Assembly (NCBI RefSeq): GCF_964355755.1
Contig: NC_092678.1
Coordinates: 16,342,922-16,402,921, forward strand
Source: Antedon mediterranea
Lineage: Eukaryota; Echinodermata; Crinoidea; Comatulida; Antedonidae
DNA length: 60,000 nucleotides
Direction: 5' to 3'
The notes below the pieces were generated by a model. That model did no database searches. It was not told where the DNA came from and saw only the letters and a list, made by a program, of their open reading frames with translations. Positions 50,771 through 60,000 of the stretch are shown piece after piece (within the stretch, counting starts at the first letter, position 1; each line of letters opens with the position of its first letter). The position numbers and the translations under genes are program-made.

Positions 50771-52295
50771 CTAGACATGTAACTCGTCACTTTGACGAGT
50801 TTGGTTATCCGCCGCGCAAGTGGTGCAAGATTAACATTAAGGGGATAGGTTGAGGACAAAAGGAAGTGTTCACGTTGGCATTATGACCTGAACTGAAGAA
50901 TATGATATTTTGTTATTGCTGAATTTTATCTAAATATAAATTCATATATAGTATACACAGTATAATCTGTATCCATATCACATACAGTGTAGAATATGTG
51001 AACTTACGGGACCCGCTATTTATTGCAATTTTTAACATGTTGACGGTTTTAAAATGAAACGGGAAGGTAGCAATTCCGGAAGGAAATTATCTCAGCAACA
51101 ACGTATTAGCGTGTAGAAGAAATTTGAATACGTGAAATATTGATGCGCGCTCTTTTAAATGTAATGAATTATGACGCAAAAGATGAAAATACGACCTTTT
51201 TTATTTAACTGGCCATATGATGACGTCACAACATCCGATTGGCAACATTTTTACATAATTTCGTATCTACAATCCAATAGCTTCCAGAAAAAGTTTTAAT
51301 CGTGATTATCAAATTTTATTCTTACGAGCTATAACAGATTAAAATTTACTGTAAAGATGAAAGTGATGCCACACGTGATTTAAATTTTTAGGCATGATGA
51401 CGTCAAAAAAATTAAAATATTTTTAACTCATGCGAAAGATAGTTGATTGACCTACACAATATCAAAATCGGGGTGAAAATGGAAAACGGATAAGTGGAGA
51501 TGCGCTCTATTCAATGTGATGAGCTATGACGAAAGATACAAAAATCCTAAATTTTATATTCGCGTGGCCATACGATGACGTCACAATGTCCGGTTAGCCA
51601 TATTAATACCTGATCCGATATCTACAACTCATCTACTTCTAGAAAATGTCATCCACAAAAATTTGACCGTCTAGTTTAGAAATTACGACTGTTTAAAAAA
51701 AGTCATATTTTAAACGAATTTTTTAACCTTTTCATAAAAAACGCGCGCAAATTGGCCAATTCGACGTTCTCGTATGACGTATCTTTAAGTCAAAATTGTT
51801 TAAAATTTGGTAAAATTACTAGAAAAGGCTGGAAAAACATAAATCACGCGAAAAAAATACGTTTTCAATTCTACGTGCGCACCGCACACGTAAAAATGTG
51901 CGCACGCGTGGGAATTTTTGACATGCTTAAAACGACATGAAACGCGTAGAAAGTTGAGTATAAAGTAATTTTGCGCATTTTGAAATTTTAAATGCGCGTG
52001 CGCGCGTAACTTTGTGTATAACACGCAATTTTTTTTCAACAGAAAGTTAGCGCATGATATAAATTAAACTTTTGCAAAGTTTCAAGTTGAAATGTTATTT
52101 GGTTGTCGAGCTATGTTAAATACGACAAAATCGTTAAATCGCGCGTAAGTCACGTTGCGCAATTGTAAACGTCATGAAAAGCTTCGCTTGACGACGTTAC
52201 GTAAATGTCAATATGGTAAGATAGTTACCAAAATGTTATGTTTGCGAGTTTTGGAGAAAAGCGTTACACAAAAATCATACAGAAAGAAAGAAGAA
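50771..52295 (+). repeat. array element B7, interrupted by B8 and B9
   Basis: Left part 1525 bp ending AAAGAAGAA; a middle piece AAATAAAAAGA (53888-53898) lies between B8 and B9; the right end is 55506-55561 with hairpin 55530-55559. Sum 1592 bp; rejoined, the three pieces recreate the tract seen in B1. Confidence 0.85.
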
Positions 52296-53887
52296 CTAGA
52301 CATGTAACTCGTCACTTTGACGAGTTTGGTTATCCGCCGCGCAAGTGGTGCAACATTAACATTAAGGGGATAGGTTGAGGACAAAAGGAAGTGTTCACGT
52401 TGGCATTATGACCTGAACTGAAGAATATGATCTGTTGTTATTGCTGAATTTTATTATTTAAATTCATATATAGTATACACAGTATAATCTGTATCCATAT
52501 CACATACAGTGTAGAATAGGTGAAATTACGGGACCCGCTATTTATTGCAATTTTTAACATGTTGACGGTTTTAAAATGAAACGCGAAGTTAGCAATTCCG
52601 AAAGGAAATTATCTCAGCAACAACGTATTAGCGTGTAGAAGAAATTTGAATACGTTAAATATTGATGCGCGCTCTTTTAAATGTAATGAATTATGACGCA
52701 AAAGATGAAAATACGACCTTTTTTATTTAACTGGCCATATGATGACGTCACAACATCCGATTGGCAACATTTTTACATAATTTCGTATCTACAATCCAAT
52801 AGCTTCCAGAAAAAGTTTTAATCGTGATTATCACATTTTATTCTTACGAGCTATAACAGATTAAAATTTACTGTAAAGATGAAATTAATGCCACACGTGA
52901 TTTCAATTTTTAGGCATGATGACGTCATAAAAATTAAAATATTTTTAACTCATGCGAAAGATAGTTGATAGACATAGACAATATCAAAATCGGGGTGAAA
53001 ATGAAAAACGGATAAGTGGAGATGCGCTCTATTCAATGTGATGAGCTATGACGAAAGATACAAAAATCCTAAATTTTATGTTCGCGTGGCCATACGATGA
53101 CGTCACAATGTCCGGTTAGCCATATTAATACCTGATCCGATATCTACAACTCATCTACTTCCAGAATATGTCATCCACAAAAATTTGACCGTCTAGTTTA
53201 GAAATTACGACTGTTTAAAAAAAGGCATATTTTAAACGAATTTTTTAACCTTTTCATAAAAAACGCGCGCAAATTGTCCAATTCGACGTGCTCGTATGAC
53301 GTATCTTTAAGTCGAAATTGTTTAAAATTTGGTAAAATTACTAGAAAATGCCTGAAAAACATAAATCACGCGAAAAAAATACGTTTTCAATGCTACGTGC
53401 GCACCGCACACGTAGAAATGTGCGCACACGTGGGAATTTTTGACATGCTTAAAACGACATGAAACGCGTAGAAAGTTGATTATAAATTAATTTTGCGCAT
53501 TTTGAAATTTTAAATGCGCGTGCGCGCGTAACTTTGTGTAAAACACGCAATTTTTTTTCAACAGAAAGTTAGCGCATGATATAAATTAAACTTTTGCAAA
53601 GTTTCATTTTAAAATGTTATTTGGTTTTCGACATATGTTAAATACGAGAAAATCGTTAAATCGCGCGTACGTCACGTTGCGCGATTGTAAACATCATGAA
53701 AAGCTTCGCTTGACGACGTTACATAAATGTCAAAATGTTAACATAGTTAACAAAATGTTATGTTTGCAAGTTTTAGAGAAAAGCGTTACACAAAAATCAT
53801 ACAGAAAGAAAGAAGATTAAGAAAAAGATGATGATGATTTCGTACAATCACAAGAGGTTATCCTGCAACTTCGTTGCGGATAACCAA
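52296..53887 (+). repeat. array element B8, nested in B7
   Basis: 1592 bp, hairpin 53856-53885. Upstream of the hairpin is GATGATGATTTCGTACAATC as in the other B copies. Confidence 0.85.
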
Positions 53888-53898
53888 AAATAAAAAGA

Positions 53899-55505
53899 CT
53901 AGACATGTAACTCGTCACTTTGACGAGTTTGGTTATCCGCCGCGCAAGTGGTGCAACATTAACATTAAGGAGATAGGTTGAGGACAAAAGGAAGTGTTCA
54001 CGTTGGCATTATGACCTGAACTGAAGAATATGATATGTTGTTATTGCTGAATTTTATTATTTAAATTCATATATAGTATACACAGTATAATCTGTATCCA
54101 TATCACATACAGCTCAGTGACATACAGTGTAGAATAGGTGAAATTACGGGACCCGCTTTTTATTGCAATTTTTAACATGTTGACGGTTTTAAAATGAAAC
54201 GCGAAGGTAGCAATTCCGAAAGGAAATTATCTCAGCAACAACGTATTAGCGTGTAGAAGAAATTTGAATACGTGAAATATTGATGCGCGCTTTTTTAAAT
54301 GTAATGAATTATGACGCAAAAGATGAAAATACGACCTTTTTTATTTAACTGGCCATATGATGACGTCACAACATCCGATGGGCAACATTTTTACATAATT
54401 TCGTATCTACAATCCAATAGCTTCCAGAAAAAGTTTTAATCGTGATTATCACATTTTATTCTTACGAGCTATAACAGATTAAAATTTACTGTAAAGATGA
54501 AATTGATGCCACACGTGATTTAAATATTTAGGCATGATGACGTCAAAAAAATTAAAATATTTTTAACTCATGCGAAAGATAGTTGATTGACCTAGACAAT
54601 ATCAAAATCGGGGTGAAAATGGAAAACGAATAAGTGGAGATGCGCTCTATTCAATGTGATGAGCTATGACGAAAGATACAAAAATCCTAAATTTTATATT
54701 CGCGTGGCCATACGATGACGTCACAATGTCCGGTTAGCCATATTAATACCTGATCCGATACCTACAACTCATCTACTTCCAGAATATGTCATCCACAAAA
54801 AGTTGACCGTCTAGTTTAGAAATTACAACTGTTTAAAAAAAGGCATATTTTAAACGAATTTTTTAACCTTTTCATAAAAAACGCGCGCAAATTGTCCAAT
54901 TCGACGTGCTCGTATGACGTATCTTTAAGTCGAAATTGTTTAAAATTTGGTAAAATTACTAGAAAAGGCTGGAAAAACATAAATCACGCGAAAAAAATAC
55001 GTTTTCAATGCTACGTGCGCACCGCACACGTAAAAATGTGCGCACACGTGGGAATTTTTGACATGCTTAAAACGACATGAAACGCGTAGAAAGTTGATTA
55101 TAAATTAATTTTGCGCATTTTGAAATTTTAAATGCGCGTGCGCGCGTAACTTTGTGTAAAACACGCAATTTTTTTTCAACAGAAAGTTAGCGCATGATAT
55201 AAATTAAACTTTTGCAAAGTTTCACTTTAAAATGTTATTTGGTTTTCGACATATGTTAAATACGAGAAAATCGTTAAATCGCGCGTACGTCACGTTGCGC
55301 AATTGTAAACATCATGAAAAGCTTCGCTTGACGACGTTACATAAATGTCAAAATGTTAACATAGTTAACAAAATGTTATGTTTGCAAGTTTTAGAGAAAA
55401 GCGTTACACAAAAATCATACAGAAAGAAAGAAGATTAAGAAAAAGATGTTGATGATTTCGTACAATCACAAGAGGTTATCCTGCAACTTCGTTGCGGATA
55501 ACCAA
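53899..55505 (+). repeat. array element B9, nested in B7
   Basis: 1607 bp, hairpin 55474-55503. A short duplication near 54107-54125 (CATACAG...CATACAG) accounts for most of the extra length. Confidence 0.85.
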
Positions 55506-55561
55506 TGATGATTTCGTACAATCACAAGAGGTTATCCTGCAACTTCGTTGCGGATAACCAA

Positions 55562-57156
55562 CTAGACATGTAACTCGTCACTTTGACGAGTTTGGTTATC
55601 CGCAGCGCAAGTGGTGCAACATTAACATTAAGGGAATAGGTTGAGGACAAAAGGAAGTGTTCACGTTGGCATTATGACCTGAACTGAAGAATATGATATG
55701 TTGTTATTGCTGAATTTTATTATTTAAATTCATATATAGTATACACAGTATAATCTGTATCCATATCACATACAGTGTAGAATAGGTGAAATTACGGGAC
55801 CCGCTATTTATTGCAATTTTTAACATGTTGACGGTTTTAAAATGAAACGCGAAGGTAGCAATTCCGAAAGGAAATTATCTCAGCAACAACGTATTAGCGT
55901 GTAGAAGAAATTTGAATACGTGAAATATTGATGCGCGCTCTTTTAAATGTAATGAATTATGACGCAAAAGATGAAAATACGACCTTTTTTATTTAACTGG
56001 CCATATGATGACGTCACAACATCCGATTGGCAACATTTTAACATAATTTCGTATCTACAATCCAATAGCTTCCAGAAAAAGTTTTAATCGTGATTATCAC
56101 ATTTTATTCTTACGAGCTATAACAGATTAAAATTTACTGTAAAGATGAAATTGATGCCACACGTGATTTCAATTTTTAGGCATGATGACGTCATAAAAAT
56201 TAAAATATTTTTCACTCATGCGAAAGATAGTTGATTGACCTAGACAATATCAAAATCGGGGTGAAAATGGAAAACGGATAAGTGGAGATGCGCTCTATTC
56301 AATGTGATGAGCTATGACGAAAGATACAAAAATCCTAAATTTTATATTCGCGTGGCCATACGATGACGTCACAATGTCCGGTTAGCCATATTAATACCTG
56401 ATCCGATATCTACAACTCATCTACTTCCAGAATATGCCATCCACAAAAAGTTGACCTTCTAGTTTAGAAATTACGACTGTTTAAAAAAAGGCATATTTTA
56501 AACGAATTTTTTAACCTTTTCATAAAAAACGCGCGCAAATTGTCCAATTCGACGTGCTCGTATCACGTATCTTTAAGTCGAAATTGTTAAAAATTTGGTA
56601 AAATTACATGAAAAGGCTGGAAAAACATAAATCACGCAAAAAAAATACGTTTTCAATGCTACGTGCGCACCGCACACGTAAAAATGTGCGCACGCGTGGG
56701 AATTTTTGACATGCTTAAAACGACATGAAACACGTAGAAAGTTGATTATAAATTAATTTCGCGCATTTTGAAATTTTAAATGCGCGTGCGCGCGTAACTT
56801 TGTGTAAAACACGCAATTTTTTTTCAACAGAAAGTTAGCGCATGATATAAATTAAACTTTTGCAAAGTTTCACTTTAAAATGTTATTTGGTTTTTGACAT
56901 ATGTTAAATACGAGAAAATCGTTAAATCGCGCGTACGTCACGTTGCGCAATTGTAAACATCATGAAAAGCTTCGCTTGACGACGTTACATAAATGTCAAA
57001 ATGTTAACATAGTTAACAAAATGTTATGTTTGCAAGTTTCAGAGAAAAGCGTTACACAAAAATCATACAGAAAGAAAGAAGAAAAATAAAAAGTTGATGT
57101 TGATGATTTCGTACAATCACAAGAGGTTATCCTGCAACTTCGTTGCGGATAACCAA
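55562..57156 (+). repeat. array element B10
   Basis: 1595 bp, hairpin 57125-57154, then the A9 tail. It shares with B1 the variants CCGCAGCGC, AAGGGAATAGG and TTTTTGACATATG that other B copies lack. Confidence 0.85.
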
Positions 57157-57211
57157 TAAAGATTTCATACAATAACAATAGGTGATCATTTTATTCTAAA
57201 TGATCACCTAA

Positions 57212-57250
57212 TTACTTTAATAAATAAATCACGAAAATGAAATACAAGCT
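57212..57250. other. right flank of array, unit 3 H2B downstream spacer
   Basis: After the last hairpin the sequence reads TTACTTTAATAAATAAATC and by GCTAATAAAATCTC (57248 on) is the usual H2B downstream spacer. No copy of CTAG follows the final hairpin, which sets the right edge. Confidence 0.6.
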
Positions 57251-57256
57251 AATAAA

Positions 57257-57293
57257 ATCTCTTTAGAGACATGTGGTGGCTCTGAAAAGAGCC
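57257..57293 (-). terminator. H2B (unit 3) histone 3' stem-loop and downstream element
   Basis: Stem-loop 57278-57293; AAAGAGAT 57257-57264; minus strand. It lies only about 70 bp from the end of the array. Confidence 0.95.
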
Positions 57294-57322
57294 GTTTGGT
57301 TTGAGATTCAGCAAAATGATGT

Positions 57323-57691
57323 TTACTTTGAGCTGGTGTATTTGGTGACAGCCTTGGTACCCTCAGAGACAGCATGCTTAGCCAATTCACCAGGAAGCAA
57401 TAGACGGACAGCGGTTTGAACTTCCCTGCTAGTGATGGTAGATTTCTTGTTGTAGTGAGCAAGACGAGATGCTTCTCCTGCAATACGTTCGAAGATGTCG
57501 TTGACGAAACTGTTCATGATTCCCATGGCTCTGCTGGAGATACCAGTGTCAGGGTGAACTTGCTTCAACACCTTGTAGATGTAGATGCTGTAGCTTTCTT
57601 TTCGCTTACGTTTCCTCTTCTTGTTAGTAGTTCTTACAGCCTTAGCCTTACCGGCTTTCTTGGCAGCTTTTCCTGAAGTTTTTGGTGGCAT
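57323..57691 (-). CDS. H2B: histone H2B, unit 3
   Basis: 122 residues, like unit 2 (Arg in ISSRAMG) but with Asn for Asp in RTT(N/D)KKRKRK, in the basic tail. Complete, with promoter and stem-loop, despite the 34.5-kb array immediately downstream. Confidence 0.98.
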   Translation of the reverse strand: MPPKTSGKAAKKAGKAKAVRTTNKKRKRKRKESYSIYIYKVLKQVHPDTGISSRAMGIMNSFVNDIFERIAGEASRLAHYNKKSTITSREVQTAVRLLLPGELAKHAVSEGTKAVTKYTSSK

Positions 57692-57754
57692 GATTTTAGT
57701 AACTACAATACGACGAGTAAAGTAATCAAGTGAAGATTTTCATATCGCCCAGTG

Positions 57755-57821
57755 TATTTATTGAGTTTGATATGCAAATGAGGTTTCCCAGTTAGGCTTG
57801 TTTGTCGACGGCATTCATTGG
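57755..57821 (-). promoter_or_regulatory. H2B promoter, unit 3
   Basis: Minus strand CCAAT 57817-57821, octamer ATTTGCAT 57772-57779, AATAAATAC 57754-57762 in the TATA position. Confidence 0.85.
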
Positions 57822-57829
57822 TTGTTGAC

Positions 57830-58476
57830 TGCGCGCAATTTATTGAATGTACAAAACAAAACCTTACTTGTTTTTTCTTTGTTAACATTTGGAGGGAAGA
57901 AGACAAGTAAAACACCTTATCTTTTTACAGTAATGTATTGAGTATTTGTAATTTTTGTATGTCTGCTTCATTTTGTACCTACCACCAATACAATGGTGTA
58001 CTTTACGAACACTAAAGGTAGGATAAAAATTGAATGGTGTCTATTGTAATACATAACATAAATACAGTACAACTTCAAGTGGTTTTTCAATATATTAATA
58101 TAAAATAATATCAAACAATTGAAAAAATATTTTTTTTATCAACAAAAAAATGTTTAGTAAATCGTTTTTAATAATGTATGAAAACAACCAGTACATTTAG
58201 TTTATTCTTATGTGCGTGTTTAATAAAATGGTGTGGTACGTCATTCATTTTAAAATAGTAAAAAATGTAATTCTCATCCCGAATACTGTATAGTACATGT
58301 ACAAATAATTTCAAGAGGTGGAAAATGAGGCCATCAGCCTTCATTACAAAGTTCACATTCATGTTGATTCTGATTGTACTTTGTGTATTTTATATGTAAA
58401 CTGACTTTGGGGTTGGGTTAACCAACTCAGCTATAGAGTGAGTGATTATAGACGGAATAAAAAACGAAATGAAAGT
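57830..58476. other. H2B-H3 spacer, unit 3, left of inserted element
   Basis: Collinear with 1305-2058 of unit 1 but shortened by several deletions (for example around 58040 and 58328). No gene. Confidence 0.55.
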
Positions 58477-58485
58477 TTTAATTTA

Positions 58486-59270
58486 CGCCGTGGTTAGGAT
58501 TCCGGCACCGGAACTCAACTGCTCACCGTTAGGGAATCCGACACGCTATTGCGCATGCCCAGAGCTCTGGGAAGTGAATTATAGCTTGCACTAATAGTGT
58601 GCCACACCACGGAGAGTCGGAGTGTTATAGGGATTTACTGTAGCCTAGATAGTCGTTGCGCGAGCGAGAGAGCGATGGATGAAACTTGGCCTATGCCATA
58701 CATGAATTAATAATTAAAATACGACTACGCCACGCGTTAAAATAAATATAATGGTATTAATAAGTATCAGTATCTATCTAAGAATCGTAATGCTGTTTTT
58801 AGCGTTGCGACCCTGACTTCCCGAACAGTTTTTTTCACATTCACGCGGTGGCTGCCGTCAACAAATCAACTTGTGATTGCATGTTGTTATGTAGAGAGTA
58901 ACTATAATGCGTTATGAAAAATCATAAAACTAGTCATGTAATTATATAATTCATAATGATATGAAGTTTATATATGAATGAAGCAACCACTTTTTAATTA
59001 CAAAATAAATACTATAGGACCACTGGCCACGTCTAACTGGTAGCCCTAGCCTAGATTAGTGGATCCCATATTAGTAGGCATCTAGGCTAGTTCGCCGTGT
59101 GGCGCAGCTATGAAATGATCCATCGCTGTTGATAAGAACAAAGAGAACTAAGTTCTTTGATAAGAAGTATAGAGTCGCCCCGATTACCTCGCTCTGGGCA
59201 TGCGCAATAGCGTGTCGGATTCCCTAACGCTGGGCAGTTGAGTTCCGGTGCCGGAATCCTAACCACGGCG
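58486..59270. mobile_element. Mutator-like long-TIR MITE, member 2
   Basis: A 785-bp insertion in unit 3 only. It is flanked by TTTAATTTA (58477-58485 and 59271-59279), one copy of which is at the empty site of unit 1 (2050-2058). TIRs of about 80 bp start CGCCGTGGTTAGGATTCCGG; the right end is its near-perfect complement. It shares CGCCGTGG and the 9-bp duplication with member 1, but the TIR interior differs. Non-coding. Confidence 0.85.
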
Positions 59271-59279
59271 TTTAATTTA

Positions 59280-59478
59280 TATAGACAATTCATGAGAAAA
59301 AAAATTGCAATTACAGTAGTAAGTATACTTAATGTGTGTTACTGTATTTTTACCTGTTTTTCATATTATATTATAATGTAGGCCTATCAGTTTATATACT
59401 AAGCTTGAATTACTTAATGTATATTAAATATTATATGGTAAAGAAACAACAAATAAAGTAGGCCTAGACAAGTGCTAA
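59280..59478. other. H2B-H3 spacer, unit 3, right of inserted element
   Basis: Collinear with 2059-2250; no gene. Confidence 0.5.
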
Positions 59479-59482
59479 TTTC

Positions 59483-59518
59483 ATCTCTTTTGTACATATT
59501 GTGGCTCTGAAAAGAGCC
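59483..59518 (-). terminator. H3 (unit 3) histone 3' stem-loop and downstream element
   Basis: Stem-loop 59503-59518 followed by ACAA; AAAAGAGAT 59483-59491; minus strand. Confidence 0.95.
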
Positions 59519-59546
59519 TTTTGGTTTGAGAAAACGGAGAATTGTC

Positions 59547-59966
<420 letters not shown>

Positions 59967-60000
59967 TCAACTAATAAAATTGATATCAAAATTGTTTAAA

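Larger units (their letters stand above)
22675..57211 (+). mobile_element. 34.5-kb nested head-to-tail array of 21 hairpin-ended elements
   Basis: The array contains 21 left ends (CTAG plus palindrome): nine family A, ten family B, two family C, all in the same orientation. It has 21 right ends: five A hairpins, four alternative A ends (ATTTCTCA), nine B hairpins, one variant B hairpin and two C hairpins. Read left to right they nest without error: A1, A2, A3, A4(B1), A5, A6(A7(C1 B2(B3))), A8(B4 B5(B6)), A9(C2 B7(B8 B9) B10). Removing inner copies restores lengths of 1574-1595 for interrupted A and 1586-1607 for B. No transposase, Rep or helicase frame is seen, so all are non-autonomous. The flanks are H1-H2B spacer. 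Confidence 0.85.

Noticed and set aside
30168-57089. Recurring 60-70 codon ORF (MLNTRKSLNRAYVTLRNCKHHEK...) at the end of B elements
   Set aside because: It recurs because the DNA is repeated. There is no known domain, it is broken or shifted in some copies (B6), and it lies among low-complexity A-rich ends. A dN/dS test on distant copies could reopen it.
22675-57211. CRISPR array or ordinary satellite DNA
   Set aside because: Units are about 1.5 kb in animal DNA, with no short repeat-spacer pattern. Nested ends and restored lengths fit transposition better than a simple satellite.
22675-57211. Firm assignment to classical Helitrons
   Set aside because: No 5' TC, the hairpin lies directly at the 3' tip rather than about 10 nt before a CTRR end, and no Rep/helicase is present. 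Helitron2/Helentron-like or a new class both remain open.
59108-59293. 61-codon minus-strand ORF in unit 3 spacer
   Set aside because: It lies in the terminal inverted repeat of a MITE and runs into the flanking duplication; no sign of coding.

Overview
The window is a stretch of animal nuclear DNA carrying a tandem replication-dependent histone cluster. The proteins are near-canonical metazoan H1, H2A, H2B, H3 and H4. The H2A wording ([20 protein letters not shown]) and H2B sequence fit a marine invertebrate deuterostome, most likely an echinoderm; that placement is inference from protein flavour and is not proven. The DNA is AT-rich, with dispersed TAGGCCTA and TACAGTACTGTA words in the spacers.

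Layout. All histone genes are on the minus strand. On the plus map the order is H2B-H3-H2A-H4-H1, so transcription order is H1, H4, H2A, H3, H2B. Unit 1 (about 590-12060) and unit 2 (about 12060-22450) are complete quintets; unit 3 (from about 57212) contributes H2B and H3 before the window ends. Every gene is a single intronless ORF followed by the histone 3' stem-loop GGCTCTTTTCAGAGCC (on the sense strand) and a purine-rich AAAGAGAT-type downstream element, the signature of U7-dependent, non-polyadenylated mRNA. Upstream are TATA boxes, CCAAT boxes and, for H2B, the ATTTGCAT octamer.

The units are 10.4-12.2 kb apart, and their spacers differ by clean insertions that are datable because the sister unit keeps the empty site. 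These are a TTAA-flanked MITE (5376-6001), a decayed non-LTR retrotransposon with reverse transcriptase (7794-9667), two Mutator-like long-TIR elements with 9-bp target duplications and the same CGCCGTGG termini (13120-13881 and 58486-59270), a truncated LINE 3' end (16715-17056) and two unidentified inserts.

Between unit 2 H1 and unit 3 H2B lies a 34.5-kb block (22675-57211) of 21 head-to-tail non-autonomous elements in three related families (A, B, C), each starting CTAG followed by a palindrome. Left ends and right-end hairpins balance like typed parentheses: 21 left ends, 21 right ends, each right end of the family it must close. Removing inner elements restores uniform lengths of about 1.57-1.61 kb for A and B. 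The inner elements sit in the A-rich tract just upstream of the 3' hairpin of their host element, in the same orientation, with no visible target duplication. The left subterminal arm and the right hairpin co-vary between families. This is reminiscent of Helitron/Helentron-like or other single-strand, hairpin-directed transposons but does not match the classical termini (TC...CTRR). It is the strongest candidate here for something undescribed. The two C elements also carry tRNA-like modules, one in C2 and four in C1.
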